A DNA stretch of 64,000 nt from Rhodothermales bacterium (GCA_951812585.1 OX638318.1:152819-216818); one strand, 5' to 3'. Shown: positions 26,833 through 36,062, numbered from the stretch's first letter. Notes: generated by a model from the sequence alone, not told the origin. Numbers and translations: made by a program.

Positions 26833-27591
26833 CTAATGCGTTTGCCACAGCGTGAAAGAAACGCCGAGCGTAGACACGAGCATGTCGGTGCGTGAACGGA
26901 TGACATCATATGTGACCTTGCCATCGGCGCGCGTTATGGCACCTTCCTCCAGGTATTCTGATGGGGCACCGAGCAGGTACCGTACGCCCGCGTTGACGTG
27001 GATGTTCGTGCCGAAGGCAGGCGCCACAAGAACCATGACGCCCGCGCCCAAGCCATAGCTGAAGGACACATCTTCTTGGTTGATGCCTGGGACTCCAAGA
27101 CGTACCGCTTCTTCCAGCGGTTTTTCGAAGCGGTACGTCTTAGTGCCTGAGGCTCCGCATAGGTCGCAAGTCACCAGCTGCGTCTCGGTAACCATGTACT
27201 TCAGCCCCAATAAACCTTCCGCATACGGCATCACGGATCCCTTCGGCCGCTGCAGCCGGGTCACGAAATGCGCGGAAATAAAACTGTTTGCCGTCTCGTA
27301 GCGGTCGGTGACATCGGAGACCAGCGGGTCTATGGAAACATGAAAATACTCCCGACCATACTCATAGATGCTGCCTTCCAAGCCCAGAATCACGGGGGTA
27401 TTTCGAAGCTGTGCCCCAGCAAACATGGACAGGCCGACACCTTGTCTGTCAATGTTCTCGGCAAACTCGCCCTGCGGGACCGCCACGCCACCTTGGATGG
27501 ACCAATGAGGGGAAAGCAGCTGCGCTGAGACATCCATGACAAGGCTGGCGGCCAGCATTGCACACAACAGGAAACATCGGCTCGTAGTCAT
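26833..27591 (-). CDS. Outer-membrane beta-barrel protein
   Basis: A 252-residue protein with signal peptide MTTSRCFLLCAMLAASLVMD and SAQ at the likely cleavage site. The mature part alternates polar and hydrophobic residues (WSIQGGVAVPQGEFAENI, FISAHFVTRLQRP, VMPYAEGLLGLKYM, SYGLGAGVMVLVAPAF, HVNAGVRYLLG) and ends TLGVSFTLWQTH with an aromatic near the C-terminus, as expected for an 8-10-strand barrel. There is one Cys pair in an extracellular-loop-like segment (TCDLCGAS). The start region carries a 30-base tandem duplication that copies the ATG (see the repeat entry). The function is unknown. Confidence 0.8.
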   Translation of the reverse strand: MTTSRCFLLCAMLAASLVMDVSAQLLSPHWSIQGGVAVPQGEFAENIDRQGVGLSMFAGAQLRNTPVILGLEGSIYEYGREYFHVSIDPLVSDVTDRYETANSFISAHFVTRLQRPKGSVMPYAEGLLGLKYMVTETQLVTCDLCGASGTKTYRFEKPLEEAVRLGVPGINQEDVSFSYGLGAGVMVLVAPAFGTNIHVNAGVRYLLGAPSEYLEEGAITRADGKVTYDVIRSRTDMLVSTLGVSFTLWQTH

Positions 27592-27637
27592 TGCCCGTTC
27601 GTGTTATCGGTTCGTAGTCATTGCCAAAGTTCGTGTT
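27578..27637 (-). repeat. 30-base tandem duplication across the start of the beta-barrel gene
   Basis: CGGCTCGTAGTCATTGCC (27578 on) recurs as CGGTTCGTAGTCATTGCC (27608 on), each followed by a GTTCGTGTT block. On the minus strand this places a second ATG at 27619-27621, thirty bases upstream of and in frame with the gene's ATG, but followed after five codons by a stop. It would act as a tiny upstream reading frame. Confidence 0.8.
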
Positions 27638-27671
27638 GCTCATCCAACAGCCGCGCCAATCGGCTGCTTGG

Positions 27672-28649
27672 TCACATCGCAGGATTCACCACATGCCGTC
27701 CGTGTGTCTCTGCCGCGATCATCGATGCGCACACCGCGGGAATCTCAACCAAAGATACTGTCCCCGTATGAATAGCCCGGATCATGGGCTCGTCCAATAG
27801 CGCGGACAGCCGCCCCCAGGCTTCGACGCGTCGGGCGCGCGGGGCGGTATTGGAGTCAATGCCCAACAGATTCACGCCGCGCAAGATGAAAGGAAACACG
27901 GTCGTATTCAGCACATGGCCGGCTGCGTTGCCTGAAGCAGCCACACTGCCATGACGCTTCAGGAGACTGAGCACGGCAGCCAGGCTGTCTCCGCCCGCCG
28001 CATCCACCGCGCCGCTGAAGCGTGCCGATTCCAGCGCCCTGCCGGGCCTCAGCCGATCAATAGTCTGTGCAGCACCCAGGCCGCGAAGATAGTCCCATTG
28101 CGCCCGCTTGCCTGACGCAGCTACAACGGTATAGCCTAACTTGGCCAGCAGTGCCACCGCAAAGCTGCCAACGCCGCCCGAAGCACCGGTAACCACCACA
28201 TCTCCGCTTTCGGGCGTGACGCCGTGCGTCTCCAGGGCCAACACGGAATACATCGCCGTAAGCCCGGCAGTGCCCACCACCATGCTCCATAGCGGGGGTA
28301 TGTCAGCAGGCAGCTTGAGCAGATAGGTCGATGGCACAACCTGTCGCTCCGTATACGCGCCCCAAAAGCGTTCCCCCAACCCACCGCCGGTGAGCACGAC
28401 CGTATCGCCCGCCGCAAAGTCACCGTTGCCCCCAACCACACGCCCAACAAGGTCTATGCCCGGAACGAACGGATACGTTCCTCGGACAATCTTGCCCGCG
28501 CCAGTAACTGCGAGCGCATCTTTGTAGTTTATGCTGGAGTACAGAACGTCTACGAGAGCGCCTTCTCCGCCGAGCGCCGCTTCGCTGAGGCGGCGAACTT
28601 CGGGAGAACCGGGCGCAGTCAAGACCAGTGCGTTGAAGGAGTCTGCCAT
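27672..28649 (-). CDS. YhdH/AcuI-like MDR oxidoreductase (probable acrylyl-CoA reductase)
   Basis: A 325-residue protein from the ATG at 28649. Medium-chain dehydrogenase fold without the zinc ligands: NYKDALAVTGAGKIVR and FVPGIDLVGRVV at the N-terminal catalytic domain, then the Rossmann motif VTGASGGVGSFAVALLAKLG. It ends LVEIPAVCASMIAAETHGRH. These features match the YhdH/AcuI subfamily, which uses NADPH to reduce acrylyl-CoA or similar enoyl compounds. Divergent from the TonB gene, whose start is 13 bases away, so the two share a very short promoter region or their promoters lie inside each other's coding sequence. Confidence 0.85.
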   Translation of the reverse strand: MADSFNALVLTAPGSPEVRRLSEAALGGEGALVDVLYSSINYKDALAVTGAGKIVRGTYPFVPGIDLVGRVVGGNGDFAAGDTVVLTGGGLGERFWGAYTERQVVPSTYLLKLPADIPPLWSMVVGTAGLTAMYSVLALETHGVTPESGDVVVTGASGGVGSFAVALLAKLGYTVVAASGKRAQWDYLRGLGAAQTIDRLRPGRALESARFSGAVDAAGGDSLAAVLSLLKRHGSVAASGNAAGHVLNTTVFPFILRGVNLLGIDSNTAPRARRVEAWGRLSALLDEPMIRAIHTGTVSLVEIPAVCASMIAAETHGRHVVNPAM

Positions 28650-28661
28650 AGCCCTGTCGTG

Positions 28662-29336
28662 ATGACCGTGCAGCACAGCCTGCATCAGACAGCGTACGCG
28701 ATACGCATGCTTGCCTGCCTGGCCGCAAGTATCCTGATGGTTGGGATAGCCTTTAACCTGCCGATTACGGACAAGTCCCAGACTGATGCGCAGCGCTTCA
28801 CCGTACGCTTTGGCACTCCGCCGCTGGGGCTCAGCGAGCTTGAGCAGGCAATGTACTACGAAATGCCGCTTATGACGCACCACGCAACCACGGCGCCGGC
28901 TTCTGCTCCAATGGTATTGGCTGCACCGGTGGAACCGGAATCATCGACGTCTGCGGTGGATCCCGAGCCTGTGAAACCAAGGCTGACCAAGCTGACGTAT
29001 ATGCCCATAGTGGACTTTGCCGAGCTCATGCCTGAAATTCGGGGCGGCCTCGCCGCGTACTATATCCATATTGAGTATCCCGAAGAGGCCAAGATGCTCG
29101 GCATCGAAGGCCGGCTGGTCCTGGCGTTTGTAGTCGAACCCGACGGATCCACCAGCGACATACGCATCGTGAACAGCCTGCATCCGCTCTGTGATTCCGC
29201 GGCAGTGCGGGCTCTTCGCCATACCAGCTTCATCCCGGGCCAGCACGAGGGCCAACCGCGTCGGGTGCGCATGCGCCTGCCGGTGCGCTTTGTGCTGGTT
29301 GATCCTGACTCAAGCAATGCAGCAGTAAGCTCCTAG
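28662..29336 (+). CDS. tonB: TonB-family energy transducer
   Basis: A 224-residue protein from the ATG at 28662; a GTG three bases earlier is also in frame. N-terminal membrane helix MLACLAASILMVGIAFNL, a Pro/Ala-rich linker (APVEPESSTSAVDPEPVKPR), and a complete TonB C-terminal domain: YPEEAKMLGIEGRLVLAFVV, then DGSTSDIRIVNSLHPLCDSA and AVRALRHTSFIPGQHEGQPR. It links proton motive force to outer-membrane receptors. It carries no exbB or exbD beside it, so it must use a motor encoded elsewhere. Transposase remnants begin just downstream. Confidence 0.88.
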   Translation: MTVQHSLHQTAYAIRMLACLAASILMVGIAFNLPITDKSQTDAQRFTVRFGTPPLGLSELEQAMYYEMPLMTHHATTAPASAPMVLAAPVEPESSTSAVDPEPVKPRLTKLTYMPIVDFAELMPEIRGGLAAYYIHIEYPEEAKMLGIEGRLVLAFVVEPDGSTSDIRIVNSLHPLCDSAAVRALRHTSFIPGQHEGQPRRVRMRLPVRFVLVDPDSSNAAVSS

Positions 29337-29499
29337 CGGCATGCAGATAGCGTGTGATTGCTGGCGACCGTAGTCAATGTCAGGCAGCCGTACACAAGGG
29401 CGGTCGTATTTGTGAAATAGTAGCTGCGGGCGCATCCGGCCAATGAGCAAGCCTGATATGGCCAAATGGCCCTCTGAAGCCAAGACAGCCGCTGGCACA

Positions 29500-29850
29500 A
29501 GCGGAAAAGGACGAAGCAGCAAGGGTAGCCTGCACTTTGATCGCGGCTGAGCGGCGCCGAACCGCTGCAGCACATGCGGTGTGCCGACCCCGCACCGCTT
29601 ACGCTTCAGAAGCCCGAGGTTGAAAGCCGCCGCGTGGATGAGTATGTGTTTTCGGGTCTCCTTCTGCCTGTGCACGGGAAACCGTCGCGAGCCTCCGGCC
29701 TCAAGCAGGTGTGCAAACATTCGTTCCACCTTCGCGCCTCGCTGACGCAACCGATACTTATCGCGACTTTCCTCCATCCGTCGTCGGTTGACGTATACCG
29801 CCTGCTTCGATTCCTGCCTGTTTTTCCCTTTGCGTCCGCCCGATTAGGCC
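29500..29850 (-). pseudogene. IS1182-type transposase, C-terminal fragment
   Basis: Reading leftward: GRKGKNRQESKQAVYVNRRR, then RLRQRGAKVERMFAHLLEAG, RKHILIHAAAFNLGLLKR and GVGTPHVLQ. This is the C-terminal RGxxVERxFAHLLE and AAAFNLGLL ending of IS1182-like transposases. A stop codon lies directly before the preserved part and the catalytic core is missing. The open frame runs on to 29310 and overlaps the end of tonB, but that part is not transposase-like. Confidence 0.68.
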
Positions 29851-30147
29851 GGATAAATCACGTTAACCCGCTCGCATTGCACAACTGCCTGATCTGGAAT
29901 GGCTTCCAGAAAGAAGCTGCACCACGGTGCCCAGTCCCGGTCCTTCGATATGGATAGTGGTCCGTCGTAGTACCGTTGCCGCTGAGCCTCGAATAGCTGC
30001 TGATGTAGAGATTTGGTTGTGTTATCAAACCAGCCTTCCACAAGAACAGCGGATTCAGCATGCGGCCCAGCCTACCGTTGCCATCCAGAAATGGATGCAA
30101 TGCCTCGAATTCACCGTGGAGGATGGCAGGCTGGGGAAATCATGAGC
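29842..30147 (-). pseudogene. Fic-domain protein, C-terminal part, frameshifted
   Basis: Reading leftward: HGEFEALHPFLDGNGRLGRM contains a full Fic motif (HPFxxGNGRxxR), then LFLWKAGLITQPNLYISS. A frameshift near 30000 follows, then FEAQRQRYYDGPLSISKDRD, WAPWCSFFLEAIPDQAV and the end in VIYPA. Fic proteins transfer AMP or related groups to target proteins. The frameshift and the lack of an intact N-terminal half mean this copy cannot make a full protein. Confidence 0.75.
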
Positions 30148-30212
30148 CAATATTAGCCTGGTATATAACCCCCATCGCAAGGGCGTTCGCGCGACGCGTG
30201 CGCCAAGCCTGC

Positions 30213-31778
30213 TTACACGGGCGTGTATACGTACGAAGCACCGAGGCCCAACGGGATGCCGAGTACCCAGTACAGGATCAAAAACAATGACCAGATCACC
30301 ATAAACAGCAGACTGTACGGTATCATGAAAGAGGTCAGCGTGCCTATCCCCGTCTTCTTGACATAGCGCTGACAATACACCACCACCAGCGGGAAGTACG
30401 GCATCAAAGGCGTTATGATGTTGGAAGAAGAGTCCCCAACGCGGTATGCCGCCTGCGTCAGATCAGGAGAGATCCCAACCTGCATAAGCATAGGCACGAA
30501 GATCGGAGCCAGAAGCGCCCACTTCGCGGATGCCGAGCCCACAAAAAGGTTGACGAATGCCGTCAGAAAGATGATGCCGACGATCGTCACCGGCCCCGGA
30601 AGCATCAGCGCCTTCAGAACACTTGCGCCCTTGAGCGCGAGGAGCGCCCCGATGTTAGAAGCACCAAACGCATGTACAAAAAGCGCGCAGAAAAATGCCA
30701 TCACGATGTAATACGCCATGCCGTCCATCGCCTTCGTCATCGCATCCACCATGTCTTTGGACTTCTTGAAAACACCGGCGACATAACCGAAGACCACGCC
30801 CGGGATCAGAAAGAGCAAGAATATCAGCGGCACGATAGACTGCATGATCGGCGCGGCGAAAGAGTTCAAGCTGCCCTCCGCATCCCTGAACGGTGAATCC
30901 GCCGGCAAGAGTGCCAAAAGCAACAGCAAAAGGCCCAGCACCATGATGCCGGTGGCCCACCAGAATGCTTTGATCTCCCTCGGATCAATCGTGGACATCT
31001 CCGGCGCTTCCTCGGCGTCGTCATCCACCGGCGTGTTACGTCTTAAACGCGGCTCCACGATACGGTCCGTAACAAACCAGCCAAGTGCGATGATCACAAT
31101 GCTGGACAACGCAGTAAAGAAGTAGTTGCACAGCGGATTGACCAGAATGGCCGGATCAATGATCTGCGCCGCAGGCTGCGTGAATCCCTGCAAGAGCGGA
31201 TCCAGTGCCGACGGCACCGGATTGGCACTAAAGCCGCCCGAAACGCCAGCAAAAGCTGCTGCAATGCCCGCCAGCGGATGCCGACCCGCCGCATAGAAGA
31301 TGACGCCGCCCAGCGGAATCACCAGCACATAGCCTGCATCCACCGCGCTGTGGCTGATCAGGCCCACGAGCACCACCATGGGCGTGAGCAGCCTGGCCGT
31401 GGTCTTGCTGAGGAGCAGCTTGATGCTTGTGTTGAAGTAGCCCGCTTCGTCCGCCACACCCACGCCGAGCATAGCGACCAGCACCACGCCCAGCGGAGCA
31501 AAGCCCGTGAAGATGCCGACCATCTGGGACAGAAAGGCAGTCAGCGCCGAGCCGGTCAGCAGGTTGTTCACCTGCAGGGCGGTGCCGGTACGCGGATCTT
31601 CCACGGTAAAGGCCACGGGTGCCAGGATCGCGGACAAGACCCAGACGATGATCAGAGAGAACAGAAAAAGCATGGAGGGGTCCGGCAGCTTGTTGCCGAC
31701 GACCTCGATGCCGCCAAGTGCACGATCAACAAAGCCCTTTGGGGGGCTGGACGCGCGTTGTGTGGGAGTGACTTTCAC
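30213..31778 (-). CDS. AbgT-family transporter
   Basis: A 521-residue protein, start GTG at 31778. It has about eleven hydrophobic segments and family landmarks: an opening with GGIEVVGNKLPDPSMLFLF, the hairpin-like VSGGFSANPVPSALDPLLQG, the region VNLFVGSASAKWALLAPIFV and the late RVGDSSSNIITPLMPYFPLV. AbgT proteins import p-aminobenzoyl-glutamate or export sulphonamides and similar compounds. It lies 15 bases after the DUF5916 gene, so probably in one transcript with it and the TIGR02206 gene. The ligand cannot be told from sequence. Confidence 0.92.
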   Translation of the reverse strand: MKVTPTQRASSPPKGFVDRALGGIEVVGNKLPDPSMLFLFSLIIVWVLSAILAPVAFTVEDPRTGTALQVNNLLTGSALTAFLSQMVGIFTGFAPLGVVLVAMLGVGVADEAGYFNTSIKLLLSKTTARLLTPMVVLVGLISHSAVDAGYVLVIPLGGVIFYAAGRHPLAGIAAAFAGVSGGFSANPVPSALDPLLQGFTQPAAQIIDPAILVNPLCNYFFTALSSIVIIALGWFVTDRIVEPRLRRNTPVDDDAEEAPEMSTIDPREIKAFWWATGIMVLGLLLLLLALLPADSPFRDAEGSLNSFAAPIMQSIVPLIFLLFLIPGVVFGYVAGVFKKSKDMVDAMTKAMDGMAYYIVMAFFCALFVHAFGASNIGALLALKGASVLKALMLPGPVTIVGIIFLTAFVNLFVGSASAKWALLAPIFVPMLMQVGISPDLTQAAYRVGDSSSNIITPLMPYFPLVVVYCQRYVKKTGIGTLTSFMIPYSLLFMVIWSLFLILYWVLGIPLGLGASYVYTPV

Positions 31779-31793
31779 TGAAGAATGAGCTGG

Positions 31794-33992
31794 TTAGAGC
31801 AGAATGAGATAGGTCAGCTTCGCAACACCGGCGCGGCTGAGCATGGTCGCATTGCGGTGAGGATCAAACAGTATGTCCTGGCTGCCCGTAAAGTGGTAGG
31901 CGGTATTGAACACCAGGAACAGGTCGCTCCCCGGCGTGTGAATCCAGTTGATGCGGATGTTGGTCTGCAAATCCCGGGTAAAGTTATCGTATTGAATAAG
32001 CGCCGTAGCGAACAGCTTCCTGCTGACCGCGCCCAGAATGGACATGGACAAGGTGGTGGCATTGAACTGGCTGTGATGCAGATCAACGTGTGAGTACGTC
32101 AGGCTGCCTTCCACATTCAGGTGCCGCGAAGGCCGGTATCCGATTTCCGCCTCCAGGTCGCTTCGCGTGCCGGAAAAAAAACCGCCCGTACCCACGGTGG
32201 CACCCCCGTACAGGCGACGGCTTGAATCGGTCATGCCACCGAGTGACACTTGCGTAAACGCATGGTCACCCTCGTCTATGGCGACATCCGGTCGGATGTA
32301 AAAGGTGCTGTGCAATCGCTCAAACCGGCGCTCTACTTCGAGCTCAATGCCGTCTCGGCGGTGCAGGTCAACAGCGGCGCCAAACGATGCGTCAGACGAC
32401 TGCAGCCTGCCATCCTGGCCCGTGATATACGTAAAGCCGCCCTCAAAGCTGAAACGCCGGACATAAGACATAGAAGCGATCTCAACGACCGGCGTGTATT
32501 GCAGGCGGCCGCTGTAGCGACGCTGGTCACGGCGGCGCACAAAGCCCAAAGCGGGATAGAAGTCCCTTCCTACACTGGTGAAGGAAGCAGATGCGCCGTA
32601 GGTGTCATTGAGTAGTCGCAGACTGGCGTGTCCTGCACCCGATCGGCCACTGTAAGTATCCGATACGTGCGTCCACCATGCGTTGATTTCGCTGGAGCTG
32701 AAAAAGCGGTACTGCATATCCAAACCCGTCGCAGTATTGGAACCATCAATGTCCTTTACGTTGGTGAGGATCGCACCGGCCGTCGCACGAGGAGAGAGCG
32801 TGGTCCGTATGCGGGCCACCGTGTTGTTGTCGCTTCGGCTTCCGAATGCGTCACCGAGGTTGTCGCCGGTTTCAATGTTCAAGAGCCCTACGGACAGCGG
32901 CCCGACCTGTCCGGTGACCCGTGCACCCCCCAGGATGCGACGATAGGATCCTATTCTGCGCGAAAAGAATGTCTGCGTTGAGCGGGGATTGCCGTGCTCA
33001 AACAGCCCACTGCGCTCAAGAAAAAACTCGCGCTTTTCTGGAAAGAACAGGTTGAAGCGCGTAAGGTTTAGCTGCACATTGTCCGCTTCGACCTGTGCAA
33101 AGTCGGTGTTGACACTCAGGTCCACCGTCATGTTGGAGGTAATGCCATACTTGAAGTCCAGGCCCAGGTCTCGCTTGAATGTCTGCTCAACGTCCGCGGA
33201 CTCAAGGTCCTCGCGAACGGCTTGCAGGCCCGTGATGACATAGGGCTTGATCTCAATATTCTTGCCGCGGTGCACATCCCTTAGTCCGGTGAGTTCACCA
33301 TACTGCGAAACCGCCGCAAGCACGCCGAAACGGCCGCCGTACTCCAGCCCAATCTCCGGCCAGATGACGCGTTCATTCTTTCGGTTGATCGTGCGCGAGA
33401 GCATCAGTCCAAACGTCAGATCGTCCCCCTTGGAGAAGCGGAGCTGGCGAAAAGGTATGGACACCTCCATCGTCCATCCGTTTTCATTAATGACGGTCTC
33501 GCTCCTGAACACTGCATCCCACGAGAAGCTGTCCAGCGTCAAGCCTTCGTCGGTGATCGTGGCGTCGTCCTGCGTGCCGAGCGCATTCATCTCGAACAAA
33601 TACGAGTTGCGCTTGTCCATGTAGGTATCGAGCGCAATGTAGGCGTGATCGTCGCGATCATTGCGGCCGCCCCGCTCCAAGTTCTTCGCTCGAATGAGGT
33701 GCGGCTCCTGATCGTGGAAGGTAAACGCGAAGAAGAGGAAGTCGCGGTTATAGGCGATGCGCACCTCCGAGTACTCGGTCGGGGGATCGCCTTCATGAGG
33801 CCAAACCTGCACAAACGAGGTAATGGGCGCGATCTCTTTCCAGATCGCTTCGTCTAGGACGCCATCAATGCGTGGTGCCTCATCGACAAACACCGCGGTG
33901 GCTCGGTCGGGCGCTGGCTGCACTTGAGTGCGCGCCATGGCCGGTACGACCAAGATAGACCCAAGCACGAGGCCTATGAATCGTATGGGCAT
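31794..33992 (-). CDS. DUF5916 outer-membrane protein with CBM9-like N-terminal domain
   Basis: A 732-residue protein from the ATG at 33992, which overlaps the previous stop codon (TGATG) and follows a strong AGGAGG. Signal peptide about residues 1-21, ending VVPAMARTQ. The N-terminal part (PRIDGVLDEAIWKEIAP, FFAFTFHDQEPHLIRA, NGWTMEVSIPFRQLRFS) is the carbohydrate-binding-module-9-like domain. The rest is a beta-barrel-like DUF5916 region with NTDFAQVEADNVQLNLTRF and FFPEKREFFLERSGLFEHGN, a hallmark segment. Members are common in Bacteroidota and Gemmatimonadota and have no settled role. Confidence 0.9.
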   Translation of the reverse strand: MPIRFIGLVLGSILVVPAMARTQVQPAPDRATAVFVDEAPRIDGVLDEAIWKEIAPITSFVQVWPHEGDPPTEYSEVRIAYNRDFLFFAFTFHDQEPHLIRAKNLERGGRNDRDDHAYIALDTYMDKRNSYLFEMNALGTQDDATITDEGLTLDSFSWDAVFRSETVINENGWTMEVSIPFRQLRFSKGDDLTFGLMLSRTINRKNERVIWPEIGLEYGGRFGVLAAVSQYGELTGLRDVHRGKNIEIKPYVITGLQAVREDLESADVEQTFKRDLGLDFKYGITSNMTVDLSVNTDFAQVEADNVQLNLTRFNLFFPEKREFFLERSGLFEHGNPRSTQTFFSRRIGSYRRILGGARVTGQVGPLSVGLLNIETGDNLGDAFGSRSDNNTVARIRTTLSPRATAGAILTNVKDIDGSNTATGLDMQYRFFSSSEINAWWTHVSDTYSGRSGAGHASLRLLNDTYGASASFTSVGRDFYPALGFVRRRDQRRYSGRLQYTPVVEIASMSYVRRFSFEGGFTYITGQDGRLQSSDASFGAAVDLHRRDGIELEVERRFERLHSTFYIRPDVAIDEGDHAFTQVSLGGMTDSSRRLYGGATVGTGGFFSGTRSDLEAEIGYRPSRHLNVEGSLTYSHVDLHHSQFNATTLSMSILGAVSRKLFATALIQYDNFTRDLQTNIRINWIHTPGSDLFLVFNTAYHFTGSQDILFDPHRNATMLSRAGVAKLTYLILL

Positions 33993-34714
33993 CAGTAACT
34001 CCTCCTGGCAAAAGAAAAGGGCGCGTAACACAGCACGAACAAGCACAGCGCTACGGCTTCGGTGACCAGTATGTACCACGGCCACGGCCCAAAGAGGTCA
34101 AGCAGGGACACCGTTTCGGGCTTTTCCATCAAATACAAGTAGTTCGTGCCCGCCAGGCTGTTAAAGGCAAAGGCACCGGCTGCCAACACATTAAGCCAGA
34201 CCCAGGCCCGAAGTATACCCCGCCTGGTCGGAAAAAGCCGCTGCGTTGCGGTCACATACACGGCATAGATCACCAGGCCCCCGTGCGTCACCCAGTAGTA
34301 GATGAAGTCATAGTGTGGAAAGCTCTCAAAAAGCCGCGGTGTCAGAATAGCTTGCAGTGTACCCGCCAGAACCCAGTAGTAAATCACCTCATGCGCCCGC
34401 GGCCATGGCTTCCACGCAAAAATGGGCAAGACCATCGACAAGCCGTAGCAGACGTGAATAGGCAGGTCTTCAGTCCAATCGTAGTGTCCGACCCAGATAG
34501 CCATGCCGGTCCACGCAACGAGTACGCCACTGATAAACAGCGCCATGCCACGGGCTACATAGCGCTGATGCCTGCGGGACAGGCGGTTGCGCGTCAGCAC
34601 AGGGAGGACCACAGCCAACAGCAACACCGTGGCCGCCGCAACCAGGTGTTCACCGCTGAACATGGTAAACGACCCGTTGTCCTGAATGAACGCGCCCATA
34701 TTTGCGCCTTGCAC
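33992..34714 (-). CDS. TIGR02206/YwaF-family membrane protein
   Basis: A 240-residue protein with about seven membrane helices and conserved polar motifs: FTMFSGEHLVAAATVLLL, DLPIHVCYGLSMVLPIF and a central YWVLAGTLQAILTPRLFESF with FPHYDFIYYWVTHGGLVIYA. Two start codons are possible (34714 and 34699). The family is of unknown function and is predicted to be integral to the inner membrane. Translation is coupled to the DUF5916 gene by overlapping stop and start. No partner gives a role. Confidence 0.85.
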   Translation of the reverse strand: MQGANMGAFIQDNGSFTMFSGEHLVAAATVLLLAVVLPVLTRNRLSRRHQRYVARGMALFISGVLVAWTGMAIWVGHYDWTEDLPIHVCYGLSMVLPIFAWKPWPRAHEVIYYWVLAGTLQAILTPRLFESFPHYDFIYYWVTHGGLVIYAVYVTATQRLFPTRRGILRAWVWLNVLAAGAFAFNSLAGTNYLYLMEKPETVSLLDLFGPWPWYILVTEAVALCLFVLCYAPFSFARRSY

Positions 34715-34769
34715 CTAAGAAATCCGATGTTAGCGCATTAAATTAGCGAACTGAATTGGCACCAACAGA

Positions 34770-34797
34770 GCGAATCCCGCGGCTTCGCGGGGTTCGC
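34770..34797. promoter_or_regulatory. Strong stem-loop in the divergent intergenic region
   Basis: GCGAATCCCGCG, loop GCTT, CGCGGGGTTCGC forms a 12-base stem with one G-T pair. It lies between the divergently oriented TIGR02206 and class V aminotransferase genes. No T run follows on either strand, so it may be a transcript 5-prime hairpin rather than a terminator. Confidence 0.4.
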
Positions 34798-34847
34798 CAA
34801 TGCCGCGCCATCTGGACGTGATGGCAGGCTGCCGCAGCTTTCTCCCT

Positions 34848-36062
34848 ATGCAAACCGCACTGAGCGTACAAGACATCCGGGCACAGTTTCCTGCCCTCGC
34901 ACGGCGTCACAACGGACATGCCGTGGCGTATTTCGACGGGCCGGGCGGTACACAGATACCCCGCGCCGTAGCGGAGGCCATGACCGCATACCTGTACCAC
35001 CACAACGCGAATACGCACTGGGCATACCCCACGAGCCGCGAAACGGACGCCGCACTCCTTGCCGCGCGTACGACGCTCGGGGATTTCCTGAATGCCCCGG
35101 CCGATTCAATCGTGTTCGGCCCCAACATGACGAGCCTCACCTTCCATGTGGCTCGTGCACTAGGGCGCGACTGGCTGCCTGGCGACGAGGTGATCGTAAC
35201 AGACCTGGACCACCACGCGAACATCGACCCGTGGCGGGACCTAGCCGCCGAGCAGGACCTTGTGATTCGCGCCGTCCCTTTTGATCCCTGCACCGGTCAA
35301 CTGGACCTGACAGCGCTCGAGCGTGCACTCAGCGCCAGGACACGCCTGGTAGCTGTGGGATTCGCCTCGAACGCCCTTGGCACCATCAACGATGTAGCGC
35401 ATGTGGTGGACCTCGCCAAGGCGGCGAAAGCGCTGACTTTTGTGGATGCGGTGCACTACGCACCGCATGTGCTGCCGGATGTGGAAGCTTTGGGATGCGA
35501 TTTTTTCGCGTGCTCGCCGTACAAGTTCTACGGCCCCCATGCAGGCGTGCTCTACGGCCGGCGAGCCCTGCTGGATCGGATCAAGGTGGCGCGCCTGGTT
35601 CCCGCGCCGCAGGCGTCACCCGAGCGCATAGAGACGGGCACGCTCAGCCATGAGGCTATCGTTGGCTCGGCCGCTGCCGTGGACTTTCTGGCTTCCATCG
35701 GCTCTGGAGCAGTTCGGCGCGACCAGTTGGCGCATGCCTTCGCAGCGCTCCATGCGCGGGCTGCCACACAGATACGGCACCTATGGCACGGGCTGGCATG
35801 CCTGCCGCATGTGACGCTGCACGGACCGGGCCCGGATAATGCACGCACACCTACGGTAGCCTTCACGGTGGATGGCTACACATCGGAATCGGTCAGTGCG
35901 CAGCTGGCCGATCAAGGATTATTCCTTTCGCACGGCGACTTTTACGCTTGGACAGTCGTGCAACGCCTGGGGATCGAAGGGCTGGTTCGCGCCGGGTGCG
36001 CCTGCTACACCACCGACGAAGAGGTTGAGCGGCTGATCAGCGCGATCAAGACGCTGCGTTAG
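34848..36062 (+). CDS. Class V aminotransferase, cysteine-desulfurase-like (TIGR01976 type)
   Basis: A 404-residue PLP enzyme. The start is the ATG at 34848 before QTALSVQDIRAQFPAL; an upstream in-frame ATG at 34800 is less likely. Landmarks: YFDGPGGTQIPRAVAEAM, the cofactor-binding DLDHHANIDPW, FVDAVHYAPHVLPD and the PLP lysine Lys226 in FACSPYKFYGPHAG. The C-terminal domain ends with VRAGCACYTTDEEVERLI. The family is related to SufS/CsdA; the true substrate of TIGR01976 members is not settled. The only gene on the plus strand between 30 and 62 kb. Confidence 0.87.
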   Translation: MQTALSVQDIRAQFPALARRHNGHAVAYFDGPGGTQIPRAVAEAMTAYLYHHNANTHWAYPTSRETDAALLAARTTLGDFLNAPADSIVFGPNMTSLTFHVARALGRDWLPGDEVIVTDLDHHANIDPWRDLAAEQDLVIRAVPFDPCTGQLDLTALERALSARTRLVAVGFASNALGTINDVAHVVDLAKAAKALTFVDAVHYAPHVLPDVEALGCDFFACSPYKFYGPHAGVLYGRRALLDRIKVARLVPAPQASPERIETGTLSHEAIVGSAAAVDFLASIGSGAVRRDQLAHAFAALHARAATQIRHLWHGLACLPHVTLHGPGPDNARTPTVAFTVDGYTSESVSAQLADQGLFLSHGDFYAWTVVQRLGIEGLVRAGCACYTTDEEVERLISAIKTLR

